NCBI GenBank assembly: GCA_002162095.1
Contig: CP021424.1
Coordinates: 186,001 to 250,000, forward strand
Origin: Armatimonadetes bacterium Uphvl-Ar2
GTDB lineage: Bacteria; Armatimonadota; Fimbriimonadia; Fimbriimonadales; Fimbriimonadaceae
Reading direction: 5' to 3'
DNA length: 64,000 nt
Positions 1 through 9,034 of the stretch are shown piece by piece; positions within the stretch are counted from its first letter, which is position 1, and each line of letters starts with the position of its first letter. Under the pieces are notes generated by a model. It worked only from the letters and a program-made list of their open reading frames with translations. It made no database searches and was not told the DNA's origin. The position numbers and the translations under genes are program-made.

Positions 1-144
1 CTTTATCGCTCCGAGTGGTCGGGTTCCTAGAAATTCGAAGCCGGGCTTGCTGCCCTCCATGGCGGCTCCCCCGGCTGAATTTTTCGGCTCCCGGCCTTCA
101 ACCCTGACTCCTTGTGCGGGCTGATGTTGTTATGATACTGGGAT

Positions 145-170
145 GGGGCTTACCTGTCAAGCCCCTCTTT
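145..170 (+). terminator. Terminator-like hairpin
   Basis: A perfect 7-bp stem (GGGGCTT / AAGCCCC) closes a 7-nt loop and is followed by TCTTT and a C run. It resembles a weak intrinsic terminator, possibly for a gene left of the window. The U-tract is poor, so it could equally be an untranslated-region hairpin. Confidence 0.3.
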
Positions 171-434
171 CCCCCAATTTGGGATGAGTTGTAAGAGATG
201 GACGATCACCCGCAAAACTGCTAGGTTCAAAAGGTGTCATTCATGTAGAACCGTGTATATGAGTTTTGGCTCCCAGTTTCGTCCCAAAAAAAGTGAAAAA
301 AGTTTTGGGAGGCCTGGCGGGTGGGGGGTTTGGCGGGCATTCGCCGGAATTCGAGGGGGCCAAAAATGCCGATGACCCACCCCAGGCGGGGCGGGCCAAT
401 CAGCGGACCAGACGAGGGGAAAGAAGTCTTGTCG

Positions 435-530
435 TTAGGGTTCAGGTTGTCGCAAAGCGTCTTTGGTCAATTCCCAGGCGGCAACCATGGCGACCACAGC
501 GAGAAAGGCGGCAATCATCGAGAACGTCAT
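435..530 (-). CDS. Possible 31-aa membrane microprotein
   Basis: An ATG-TAA frame of 31 codons encodes a hydrophobic N-terminal stretch (residues 3-18, rich in Ala, Val, Phe and Met) and a charged tail ending in PEP. This is the layout of a single-pass small membrane protein. A GGAG lies about 15 nt upstream of the ATG, too far for a good ribosome binding site. There is no family match I recognise. The frame is shown because it is the only protein-like translation in this stretch; it may be chance. Confidence 0.2.
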   Translation of the reverse strand: MTFSMIAAFLAVVAMVAAWELTKDALRQPEP

Positions 531-805
531 GCTTTAGAGTGGGCTCCGGACATGGTTTTCCCTGTTTGGCGCGGGCGGTTGCCCGCCGGGTTACCAGGGT
601 GAGGAATGTCCGGCGGATGTACCGTCAGCAGGCTTACTGGTGGCACCCTTACCAGGCTCGATTGAACCTGGCGCGATTCCGATAGGTTTGATCCATGTAC
701 TCCCCAAAAGTGCTCTTGCTCCATATGCCCCTGAACCGCCAGAATGCGGGTGCAAGTGATGCGCCTGCATGGTAACTCGTGCGGACGACCGAAAGTGAGT
801 AGTGA

Positions 806-1375
806 ATGAGTCAGCTTGTTGTGGACCCTGCACCACGTCAATCGAGGTGGCGAAAGCTGCTTGAGCTCTCCGTACGTTCGACAAACTCTGGTGGCTTGGC
901 TGCTTTCTGGCGGATTTGGACTGCGCTCGGCTTGTTTCTCGACGCCTTGGCCAAATTCATCATTCACGACCTCGAAGCCGATCGGATACTGAACGTTCGC
1001 GCAGAGTTTCCCGTGCACCTCATGCCTCTCTTTGGCGGCATCGAGGCGCTGGTCGGTATCCTGATGCTCGTCGGCCTGTTCGTTCGTCCGGTCGCAGTCT
1101 TGGTTTTCGTCGTGGCAGCGGCCCTCTACTTTCCGGTTTTCATTCCGGACCTCATCCAAGAGGGGCTGACTCGTGGTCTTCTTCGCAGGAATCCCTTCAA
1201 TACGCTCGCAGTAATGCCCTGGCTTGTATTCCTAGGTGCTGGCAAGTGGTCACTTGATGGATTGATTGAATCTCGACTGGCGAGTTCAAGGCAAGAGCTG
1301 AAGACCCCGACCGACGTGGCCGAGAACGAACCCGATCACTCCGCGATTGCCGAAGCTCAGAACCGGAACGAGTAG
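806..1375 (+). CDS. DoxX-family membrane protein
   Basis: A 189-aa protein with about four membrane segments between residues 30 and 150. The pattern of a small helix bundle with FGGIEALVG-type and AVMPWLVFLGAG-type segments is typical of the DoxX/SURF4 superfamily of inner-membrane proteins. Some members act in thiosulfate oxidation or redox homeostasis; most have no defined substrate. The N-terminal 30 and C-terminal 40 residues are polar and probably cytoplasmic. The ATG is preceded by a weak GAAAGTGAG. The last 19 bp overlap the 3' end of the convergent beta-barrel gene. Family assignment is fairly sure; function is unknown. Confidence 0.75.
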   Translation: MSQLVVDPAPRQSRWRKLLELSVRSTNSGGLAAFWRIWTALGLFLDALAKFIIHDLEADRILNVRAEFPVHLMPLFGGIEALVGILMLVGLFVRPVAVLVFVVAAALYFPVFIPDLIQEGLTRGLLRRNPFNTLAVMPWLVFLGAGKWSLDGLIESRLASSRQELKTPTDVAENEPDHSAIAEAQNRNE

Positions 1376-4300
1376 TCGAACCGCAGACCCCACTGGTTGG
1401 GGGCAAAGGACTGCGGACGGGCATGTTCCCAGTTCAGGTTGGTCACCGAAATCCCGAAGGTCTGGTTCGGGCCGGGGCGCTGGTCGTAGGCCAAGGAGAA
1501 CCAGTGACGCGTTTGACGCTTATCGTTGCGCTCGTCTTGGTTCAATCGGTATTCCAGGCGGAGCGGGCTCGGCGAGCCCGCGAACAGCAAAGCGTCAATC
1601 CCCATGCTGCGGATGAGCTGCTTGGTGTTGTCGTTGATCTTTTCATCAAAGACGAGGCCGAGCTTGGCATCATCCAGGCCGTTGTAGCCGATGCGCCACT
1701 GGTTGACGCGCCACTCGGTGGCCACGCTGCCGAGCAGGGCGCGGGATTCATCGCGAAGCGGGTTGGTCTTCATCTCGTGCGAGACAGACCAGGTTTGCCC
1801 GGCGCCAGCGATAAAGCGGAAATCACGCACCATCACCATGCTGTTGTCCGGCATGGTGCGCACGTTATAGTGGATGTCGGCGCGGATGGAAGCCTTGCCC
1901 GTGGTATCCGTGCTGACGGTGAACACACGGTCAATGGCGCGCTGCTGAAGGGCGTCAATCTGGCTGCGGTAGTCGAAACCGAAGCCAAAGTTGCCCGAGC
2001 GGCCCCCAAAGCCCAGGGAGCGGTTTTCCTTCTTCCACTGTTCCAGGTCGCGGTGGGTGTCGGCCGTGAAGTTGAACCGGACGTCCTTGAGGAAGCCCCA
2101 ATCCATCGGCTTGATGTTAGAAAGACTAAAGTTGCCCTGGTGCAGGTCGCGCTGGCCATCCCAGCCCTGGTGGCGGTAATCGCCGCCCACTTGCATGCCC
2201 GAGAACTGCCCGGCGGTAAGGCCCAGGCGTTGGTCGCGAGTGGCATTGCCGGCCCCGTTCAGGTTGCGAGCGGAGTTCCAGTTCAGGCGGATGTTGCTGC
2301 CGAAGTCCACCCAGAAACCGTAATCGCGGCGGGTTTGGTCCGGCTGCGAGTTGTCCCGGTCGATATGGCTATCCGTCACGCTGACGCCGGCGCGCGGCGT
2401 GAGTTGCGTGTTGATGGTGTTCGAGCGCAGAGTCTCGCGGGTGCCGTCTTCGAACTTAGCTTCGCTGTGCTCGGTGCGGATCGAAGTCGTGCTGTTCAGC
2501 TGCGTTTGGTAAACCAGCGTGTCGCGGGTGCTATCCGGTCGATTTTCTTCGCTACCATCCCAGCTGGATTCCTCGCGGCGGAGCGTGAGCTCGCCCAGGC
2601 GACCCATGTTACGGAAGAGTTCGAAGTGACGGTATCTCTGGTCCAGCAAGCTGGCCGTGGGGTCGAACCGGTTGTTCTCCCACAGTTGCAGGTTGATGCG
2701 CGTGAGACGGTCCAGGTTGATCTGGGCCTTGATGTCGCTGTTATTGAACTGCGTGACGCCATCCTCGGACTGGCCGGAGTTGGAGGCGTACTGCAGGTTG
2801 AGATTCGTATTGACGGCCCAGTTGACCAGCGATTCCGTTTGCGAGTTGCCGCGCATCGCCCCAAAGAGGTCGCGCTCGCCATCATTGAGGCTGCGGAACG
2901 CGCCGAAGGCCTGGTCCACCGACCGGTGGCGGTAGGTGGCTTCGAATCCCTTGTCCTTGTATTGGAACCACTGGCGGTTCAGATCGCCCTGGAGATCGTT
3001 GGCGCTGAAGTAGCTGGCCGTGAGCTGCCGGGCGCCGCCCAGGTTCATGCTGAGATCGGCATTGGTGCGGTCGAAACCGGTGTCCGTCCCCAGGATGCGC
3101 TGCTCGGTGGCCGTGAGAGCCGTGCGATCTTCAAACGAGTCGCTACTGGTTTGCGTGCGGACGGCCAGGTTCAGGTTCTGCGACGCAATGCCAAACTGCT
3201 GAACTTCGATGCCCCCCTCGCTGCTGCCGAGGCGGAACCAATTGCCCGTGACGGTGCTGTTGGCGCTAAGGCCGTAAGAACCACCCCAGAACTTGCGATC
3301 CATCCCCTGGCTGTTGCCCAGCATGCGGGCGTCGTTGCCATCCGGGTTTACGCCCGGACCCATCATGGCGACGATGGATTGCACCGCGCCGTTGATTTCT
3401 TCGCCGGATTGCGATCCAAATCGTTCAAAGCCGGAGTTCATCGCGTAGAAGCGGTGATCCAGAGTGAGGCGGCCGGCCGTGAGGCGCAAATCTTGTTGGT
3501 TGAGGCGACCCGTGTCGTCACGCAGAATGCGCGAGGTGTAGCTGAGCGCGGTCGGGCCGGCTAGCGCGAACGAGAAATTCTCGCGGCGCATGCCGACTTC
3601 CTTGGCCAGTTGGCCTCGGTCGCCTTCGCGGAGGTCGCCGAAGCGGCGGAAACCGTCCTCCACGTGCTGGTCAAACCAGTGGAGCTTGAGGTTGAGCCCT
3701 TCGTAGCTGAGGGCGCGGCGGCGGAGGTCGGAAACCCCTTGCTCGCTCACGCCGAGCTGTGTAAAGCCGAACTTGCCGATGCCCGTTTGAGCGACGGCAT
3801 CGATATTGGTGCGTTCCAGCCCGCGCTCCTTGGCGAGTTGGCCCCGATCTTCTTCGGCGATATCGTTGAACCGAGTGAAGCCTTGGTCCACGGTCTGCGA
3901 GTTGAAGTTCACTTGCAGGCCGCCGTATTGCAGGCTCATGCTGCGCCAGTCGATGCTGCCGTTCGAGTCGCCGACCGTGTTCATGCCCGAGCCCAGCACC
4001 ATGCCGCCCATGCGCAGGCCGCGCGCGGCAAAGTTGGTGCGCTTGAGGCCGCGTTCGCGGGCGAACTGGTTGATCTGGTCGGCGTTGAAGCCCGCCCCGC
4101 CCAGGGCATCCATGCCCATGAAATTCTTATCAATGGCGCGGTAGTCCACCGAGATGGTGCCCCCGGCCAGCGGGAGTGCCGCCGATTGGACAATGGCTTG
4201 GCCACTTCCCTCTTGAGCGCCCTGCTCGCCCGAACCGGCCCCGGTCATCAGGTCCACGGATTCGGTGGCGCGGCGTTCACCGGCGTAGATGCCGCCCTTG

Positions 4301-4875
4301 ATCTGCAGGCCCCCGGCCTTGAAGTTGTTGGCGAGCCCGTAGATGTCGGTCACGGTCACGCGGCCATCAGCGGACCGCTCGGTGACGCCCATCCCCAGGG
4401 CAAACGTGGCGCCCGGCACCAGGCTGAGCGAAGCGGTGGTGGCCGAGTTATCGCCCGTGAAGCGTCCGGTTTGGGCCTTGGTGGCGTCGTAGCGGTAGCT
4501 GACGCGCAGGCTGTCACCTTGTTGCACCGGCACCAGCAGCACGATGACGCCCGCCGCATAGTCCACGGTGTAGTCGCGGTCGCGGTCGAGGATGCGACCG
4601 CCGAGGTCAAGGCGCTCACTGAGCGACATGACGTGGCCGCGCCGAAGCGGAACGCGGGTGGAACCCGGGCGAACCGGGATCAATTCGAGAGCGGTGAGGC
4701 CACCCACGGCCTCGGGGATCATGGATTCCGCCGCGCTGTTGGCGCGCAGATTCGGAGCCGTGATCGGCAGGGTGTTTTCGGAAGTTTGGGAATTTTCGGG
4801 CGTAGTTTCCTGAGCTATCGCGAGACTCGAGATAGCGGCCGTCATGGCAAGCGTCATGATCGACTTGGAACGCAT
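1357..4875 (-). CDS. Large outer-membrane beta-barrel-like protein with internal repeats
   Basis: About 1172 aa. The start at 4875 is chosen because AAGGAAG lies 6 nt upstream and it gives a compact signal peptide (residues 1-22, cut near SLAIAQ); earlier in-frame ATGs exist at 4896 and 4917. After a Ser/Thr/Asn-rich linker, the body is made of alternating polar/aromatic strands and ends in DYSFRF. A C-terminal Phe is the classic recognition signal for BAM-dependent insertion. Six degenerate copies of a unit with core GF.RF.D..E.DR.QLA.E.GL.RTN occur between about 4075 and 2835. The ORF is monocistronic, with convergent and divergent neighbours. Function is unknown; it could be a porin-like channel or a structural outer-membrane protein. 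Confidence 0.6.
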   Translation of the reverse strand: MRSKSIMTLAMTAAISSLAIAQETTPENSQTSENTLPITAPNLRANSAAESMIPEAVGGLTALELIPVRPGSTRVPLRRGHVMSLSERLDLGGRILDRDRDYTVDYAAGVIVLLVPVQQGDSLRVSYRYDATKAQTGRFTGDNSATTASLSLVPGATFALGMGVTERSADGRVTVTDIYGLANNFKAGGLQIKGGIYAGERRATESVDLMTGAGSGEQGAQEGSGQAIVQSAALPLAGGTISVDYRAIDKNFMGMDALGGAGFNADQINQFARERGLKRTNFAARGLRMGGMVLGSGMNTVGDSNGSIDWRSMSLQYGGLQVNFNSQTVDQGFTRFNDIAEEDRGQLAKERGLERTNIDAVAQTGIGKFGFTQLGVSEQGVSDLRRRALSYEGLNLKLHWFDQHVEDGFRRFGDLREGDRGQLAKEVGMRRENFSFALAGPTALSYTSRILRDDTGRLNQQDLRLTAGRLTLDHRFYAMNSGFERFGSQSGEEINGAVQSIVAMMGPGVNPDGNDARMLGNSQGMDRKFWGGSYGLSANSTVTGNWFRLGSSEGGIEVQQFGIASQNLNLAVRTQTSSDSFEDRTALTATEQRILGTDTGFDRTNADLSMNLGGARQLTASYFSANDLQGDLNRQWFQYKDKGFEATYRHRSVDQAFGAFRSLNDGERDLFGAMRGNSQTESLVNWAVNTNLNLQYASNSGQSEDGVTQFNNSDIKAQINLDRLTRINLQLWENNRFDPTASLLDQRYRHFELFRNMGRLGELTLRREESSWDGSEENRPDSTRDTLVYQTQLNSTTSIRTEHSEAKFEDGTRETLRSNTINTQLTPRAGVSVTDSHIDRDNSQPDQTRRDYGFWVDFGSNIRLNWNSARNLNGAGNATRDQRLGLTAGQFSGMQVGGDYRHQGWDGQRDLHQGNFSLSNIKPMDWGFLKDVRFNFTADTHRDLEQWKKENRSLGFGGRSGNFGFGFDYRSQIDALQQRAIDRVFTVSTDTTGKASIRADIHYNVRTMPDNSMVMVRDFRFIAGAGQTWSVSHEMKTNPLRDESRALLGSVATEWRVNQWRIGYNGLDDAKLGLVFDEKINDNTKQLIRSMGIDALLFAGSPSPLRLEYRLNQDERNDKRQTRHWFSLAYDQRPGPNQTFGISVTNLNWEHARPQSFAPNQWGLRFDYSFRF

Positions 4876-5045
4876 GCGAACTTCCTTACTCTTCATTATG
4901 GGCCATCCTGGCGTCAAACGGAGGGCAAATCGAGGCCATTTGGGGACCTCTTTCCCCCTATAATTACGTGTTTAACGCCCGAAATGGTGCCGGGTTTCAT
5001 GAATTACCGATAAAGCCGCTTAAAAAGTCACCAATTCTTCATCTC

Positions 5046-5243
5046 ATGGAAGCGCGCGAAGGACTGGTGGTGGCCATTTTTCCTTACAACCAAGCCTATG
5101 AGCTCCTGATGCGCTGCCTGAACCATGCGGACGCCGATACCCCGGAGTTCGCGGCAGCACTGGAGACCCTCGCAGAGTCCATTCGGGAAGCCATTCGCGA
5201 AAGCGATCCCGAATCCCAACACGTCTACGATCTCGCGGCCTAA
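5046..5243 (+). CDS. Small hypothetical protein
   Basis: A 65-aa acidic helical protein beginning at an internal ATG (5046); an upstream in-frame ATG at 4968 would add 26 less protein-like residues. The sequence is dominated by a predicted helix rich in Glu, Ala and Arg (residues 30-55). It ends 4 nt inside the convergent oxidoreductase gene. No clear Shine-Dalgarno is visible before either start. I recognise no family. It is kept because its composition is protein-like and it fills the gap between two genes. Confidence 0.4.
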   Translation: MEAREGLVVAIFPYNQAYELLMRCLNHADADTPEFAAALETLAESIREAIRESDPESQHVYDLAA

Positions 5244-6379
5244 GTCGGCCCGGAATCCACTTCAATCCACGTCCTGGACGCGGCGCTTCGTTCGACCGCA
5301 TCCAGGACGCGTTGATTTAGGAGACCGTCTTCGAGGCTCGGTGAAATCGGCTGCCCGTTTGCCAAACATGTGAAGGCATCGCGGAGCGTATTGATGAACG
5401 TGTGTTCATAGCCGATGACGTGCCCAGCGGGCCAATAGGCCGACATAAAGGGGTGGCAACCATCGGTCGCTTGAATCGTTCGCCAACCCCGCGTTTCTAC
5501 GGGTCCGTCTTCAAAATAGACTTCGAGCTCGTTGAATCGTTCGAGATTAAACGCGAGGCTTCCCTTGCTACCATTGACCTCAAAACGGTTGTAATTCTTG
5601 CGACCCGTGGCAAAGCGGGTGGCTTCAAAGGTTCCGGTGACGCCGTTGGCAAACTCCGCTAGCCACATGGCCACATCATCCACATCCACCGGGGCCATTT
5701 CGACAGAACCCGGCAAGGGGCGTTCTTTGGTGATGGTCTTAAGGAAACCCGTGACTCTTGCGACCGGACCGATGAGGTACTGGGCGAGGTCTGTGATGTG
5801 AACGCCGATGTCGCCGAGCGAGCCGCTGCCGGCAATAGCCTTCTGCAAATGCCAGCCCCGGGGCGCCTGCGGGTTGACCAGCCAATCCTGAAGATAGGTG
5901 GCGCGCCAGTGGCGAATTTCGCCCAGATCACCGCGCTGAAGAATCTGATGCGCTAAGGCAATGGCCGGCACCCGGCGGTAGTTGTGCCAAATCAGGCTGG
6001 GGCGACCGCTGGCGCGCACGGCCTCGATAAATTGCTCCGCCTCGGCCAGGTTGCGGGCCATGGGCTTTTCGCAGAACACCACCTTCCCGGCCTTCGCCGC
6101 GGCGATCCCGATCTCGGCGTGCGAATCCTGCGGCGTGCCGATGTCGATGATGTCCACCTCGGGGTCATCAATCGCGGCGCGATAGTCGGTGGCGTAGCCT
6201 TCCCATCCAAAGCGGTCGGCGGCGGCCCGCACGCGGTCCTCGCGGCGCCCCACCAGCGTCTTCATCCGCACCTCACACGGCAAATCGAAATACCGGCCCA
6301 CTTGGCGATAGGCGTTGCTGTGCGCCATCCCCATGAACTGGTATCCGATCATGGCCACAGTGAGGGTGGGTTTCGACAT
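5240..6379 (-). CDS. Gfo/Idh/MocA-family oxidoreductase
   Basis: 379 aa from the ATG at 6379; an in-frame ATG lies 12 nt earlier. The N-terminal Rossmann fold begins with VAMIGYQFMGMAHSNAY, the dinucleotide-binding loop of this family, and DIIDIGTPQDSH and FCEKPM (about residues 75-112) give the conserved EKP motif. The C-terminal alpha/beta domain carries the GDIGVH..D segment used in sugar binding. Members oxidise or reduce sugars, inositols and related polyols with NAD(P). The substrate cannot be read from sequence. The gene stands alone; the next gene (dus) is 56 bp upstream on the same strand. Confidence 0.85.
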   Translation of the reverse strand: MSKPTLTVAMIGYQFMGMAHSNAYRQVGRYFDLPCEVRMKTLVGRREDRVRAAADRFGWEGYATDYRAAIDDPEVDIIDIGTPQDSHAEIGIAAAKAGKVVFCEKPMARNLAEAEQFIEAVRASGRPSLIWHNYRRVPAIALAHQILQRGDLGEIRHWRATYLQDWLVNPQAPRGWHLQKAIAGSGSLGDIGVHITDLAQYLIGPVARVTGFLKTITKERPLPGSVEMAPVDVDDVAMWLAEFANGVTGTFEATRFATGRKNYNRFEVNGSKGSLAFNLERFNELEVYFEDGPVETRGWRTIQATDGCHPFMSAYWPAGHVIGYEHTFINTLRDAFTCLANGQPISPSLEDGLLNQRVLDAVERSAASRTWIEVDSGPT

Positions 6380-6435
6380 CGTCCCCGACATTCTAGTCGA
6401 AGAAAATGAGAATATGCTCGTGCCTTTCGGGATGC

Positions 6436-7473
6436 TTAAACGGCGGCGGCCGAAAGCGTCAAGAATTCGCCCAAAAGGTCATCGAGCTCTTGCAATGAAC
6501 TCACGCGGGACAGCCGAGCCCGCATTTGGCTAGCCCCCGGCTCGCCCTTGATGTACATCGGTAGCTGCCCACGCAGGCGGCTGAGCGCGCGCAATTCCAC
6601 GGCGGGCGAGATGTCTTCCCCGCTCTCTACCGCCTCGAATTCGACCATGCTGCGGGCGTGTTCGCGCACCACGTCAATCCGCTCGAGGAGCGTGGGCAAC
6701 GGCGGAGCGGCTTCGCCCCGCATCTCGGCGGAAATGGCGGCTAGCGCCCACGGATTGCTGATGGCGGCGCGGCCCACCATCACACCGTCGCAGCCGGTTT
6801 CGTCGCGCATCCGGCGGGCATCGGCGGGGGTTTTCACGTCGCCATTGCCGATGAGGGGCACGGTGACGACTTCGCGCATCCGCCGGATGAGATCCCAGTC
6901 GGCTTCGCCTTCAAATCCCTGCTTGGCAAAGCGCGCATGAAGGGTGAGCATCTGCGCCCCGGCATCTTGGAACCGGCGCGCCAGGTCAGGGGCGGCAAAC
7001 TGCGAGTAATCCCACCCGGCGCGCACCTTGACGGTGACGGGCACCTTTACCGCGTCCACCACCGCGCGGACGATGCGCTCAGCGGTGTCGGGGTCCTTCA
7101 GCAGAGCCGCGCCGCTCCCGGTGCGGCACACCTTGGGCACCCAGCAGCCCATGTTGATATCAATGATGTCGGCCCCGGCATCGGCGCAGATGCGGGCGGT
7201 TTCGGCCATCACGTCGGGGTCGGCACCGAAGATTTGAATTCCGAGCGGGCGCTCCTCGGGGTCAATGCGGAGTTTGCGGTACGTCTTGCGGGCGTTGTAA
7301 TGGATCGCCATCGCGCTGACGAACTCGGTGAACATCAGGCCCGGCTGGCCAATCCGCTTGGCGATGACGCGCATGGGCAGGCTGGAGACATCTTCCATGG
7401 GGGCCAGCACCAAGGGTGTCTGCACCTCCACGTTCCCAACTTTGAATCCCGGCCACACCACGGCGAACTCCAA
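6436..7473 (-). CDS. dus: tRNA-dihydrouridine synthase
   Basis: 345 aa, the usual length for a bacterial Dus enzyme. These flavoenzymes reduce specific uridines in tRNA D-loops using NADPH. Visible are the FMN-barrel start PLVLAPMEDVSS, the active-site segment DINMGCWVPKVC with the catalytic Cys after NMG, the FMN-phosphate region HARFAKQGFEGEADW, and GNGDV. The residue after the catalytic Cys is Trp where most family members have Pro. Overall pattern is closest to the DusB subgroup. It probably shares a transcript with the upstream acyl-CoA carboxylase, although a GC-rich 7-bp hairpin (7493-7513) lies between them. Confidence 0.88.
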   Translation of the reverse strand: MEFAVVWPGFKVGNVEVQTPLVLAPMEDVSSLPMRVIAKRIGQPGLMFTEFVSAMAIHYNARKTYRKLRIDPEERPLGIQIFGADPDVMAETARICADAGADIIDINMGCWVPKVCRTGSGAALLKDPDTAERIVRAVVDAVKVPVTVKVRAGWDYSQFAAPDLARRFQDAGAQMLTLHARFAKQGFEGEADWDLIRRMREVVTVPLIGNGDVKTPADARRMRDETGCDGVMVGRAAISNPWALAAISAEMRGEAAPPLPTLLERIDVVREHARSMVEFEAVESGEDISPAVELRALSRLRGQLPMYIKGEPGASQMRARLSRVSSLQELDDLLGEFLTLSAAAV

Positions 7474-7520
7474 TAAACCTAGTTACGGCCCGGGCGGGGT
7501 GGGACGCCCCGCCGCGCGAC

Positions 7521-9034
7521 CTACTGCGTGCGTAGCGACCGGAACCCGTCCGCTCGATCCCACGCCGGCGACATGGGGGTGCGGCCCCCTTCGGCGGCAG
7601 CGGTGGGGGTGTGAGTCTGGCTGGCGGCCTGCACAAGGGCGCCGAGTTCCTCCGGCCACTCGGTGGGGGGCTGCCAGTCGGCAAACTGGCGGCCCAAGAA
7701 CCCGGTGTCGATGTCCCCCGCCAGGAACCCCGGGTGCCGGAGCACATCGCCCAGGTAGGCCACGTTGGTGGCCACCCCCAGGATGTGGGTGTCGTGCAGG
7801 GCGTGGACGGTGCGGCTCACGGCCTCGTCGCGAGTGGCTCCGTAGCCGATGAGCTTGGCGATGAGGCTGTCGTAGTAGCGCGTGACCTCGCGGCCCGGCC
7901 CGAAGCCCGTATCGAACCGAATCCCCGGCCCCACGGGTGCGGCCCATCCGCGCAAATAGCCGATGCTGGGCATAAACCCCTTGCTCGGGTCTTCGGCGAC
8001 GATGCGGCACTCGATGGCATGCCCCGAATGGCGGTGCGGTCCCCGTTCATCAGGGCCGGGGCAAGGGCCAAGGGTTCCCCCTGGGCGATGCGGATCTGCC
8101 ACTGCACCAGGTCTACGCCGGTGATCATTTCGGTGACCGGGTGCTCCACTTGCAGGCGCGCGTTGACTTCGAGGAAGGCGAACGACTCCGTATGGGGGTC
8201 GTACATGAATTCCACCGTGCCCGCCCCGGTGTAGCCCGCTGCGCGGATGAGGCGCGTGCAGCTTTCTCGCAGGGTCTGCCAGTGGGCGTCGGTCATCACC
8301 GGGCTGGGGGCTTCTTCCACCAGCTTTTGGTGGCGGCGTTGCAGGCTGCATTCGCGCTCAAAGAGACAAGCCACTTGCCCGTGCTGGTCGGCCAGCACCT
8401 GGACCTCGATATGGCGCGGCTGGGTGATGAGCCGCTCCACCATCATGTCGTCGTCATCAAAGGCTTGGCGAGCTTCCTCGCGGGCGAGGCGGAGGGCGCT
8501 TTCCAGTTCGTCATCGGAGAAAACCGCGCGCATGCCGCGTCCGCCACCCCCGGCCGAAGCCTTCAGCATCACGGGCAGGCCCATCTCGCGAGCGGCCTGC
8601 AGGATGCGTTCGTCGGAGGCTCCGGGCTCAAAGAAACCAGGCGCGATCGGCACGCCGTTCTCCACGGCCAGACGCTTGGCGTCAATCTTTGCGCCCAGGC
8701 TGCGCATGGCGGCCGCCGGAGGGCCAATGAAGATGAGTCCGGCGGCCTCCACGGCCTCGGCAAACTCGGCGCGCTCGCTCAAGAAGCCGTAGCCCGGGTG
8801 GATAGCGTCGGCACCGGTGGCCTTCGCGGCTTCGAGGATCGCATCGGATCGGAGGTAGCTCTCGCGGGGCTCAGGGCCGCCGACGTATACCGCTTCGTCC
8901 GCCCACTGCACGTGCAGGGCGGTTTCATCCGCTTCGCTATAGACCGCCACCGTCTTGATGCCCATCTCGCGGGCGGCGCGGATGATGCGGATGGCGATTT
9001 CGCCGCGATTGGCGATGAGAATCTTGCGAATCAC
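7521..9034 (-). pseudogene. accC: Biotin carboxylase subunit of acyl-CoA carboxylase, single-base frameshift
   Basis: Reads as a biotin carboxylase in two frames. Residues 1-338 run from KILIANRGEIA through the ATP-grasp Gly-rich loop (SAGGGGRGM), the Lys/Glu metal site and EVNARLQVEHPVTE. The frame then breaks after TAIRG, and the rest (HAIECRI, then RFDTG, YYDSLIAKL) continues one frame away. One extra G in the run at 8021-8025 restores IRGHAIECRI and gives about 504 aa, the normal family length. The enzyme carboxylates biotin using ATP and bicarbonate. ATGA overlap with an enoyl-CoA hydratase gene suggests a 3-methylcrotonyl-CoA or related carboxylase in leucine breakdown, but no carboxyltransferase is adjacent. 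Likely a sequencing indel. Confidence 0.85.

Larger units (their letters stand above)
1..805. other. Gene-free left end
   Basis: No reading frame here has protein-like composition; the longer ones are overlapping GC-rich shadows without homology I recognise. Visible structures are a 7-bp hairpin near 145-165, a G-run cluster at 307-336 and a very small possible membrane ORF on the minus strand at 435-530. The left edge may carry the control region of a gene outside the window. No tRNA or rRNA fold was seen. Confidence 0.5.

Noticed and set aside
527-1159. 210-codon minus-strand frame overlapping DoxX
   Set aside because: Low-complexity Asp/Glu/Arg/His translation; antisense to a clear membrane protein.
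1423-5013. Long plus-strand reading frames (713 and 467 codons) opposite the beta-barrel gene
   Set aside because: Ala/Val/Glu-biased shadows of a GC-rich gene read antisense; no motif, start signal or domain. The minus-strand protein has a signal peptide and ordered repeats.
5240-6379. Oxidoreductase with GYQFMG instead of GxGxxG
   Set aside because: This loop form is common in one branch of Gfo/Idh/MocA enzymes, so it is not unusual.
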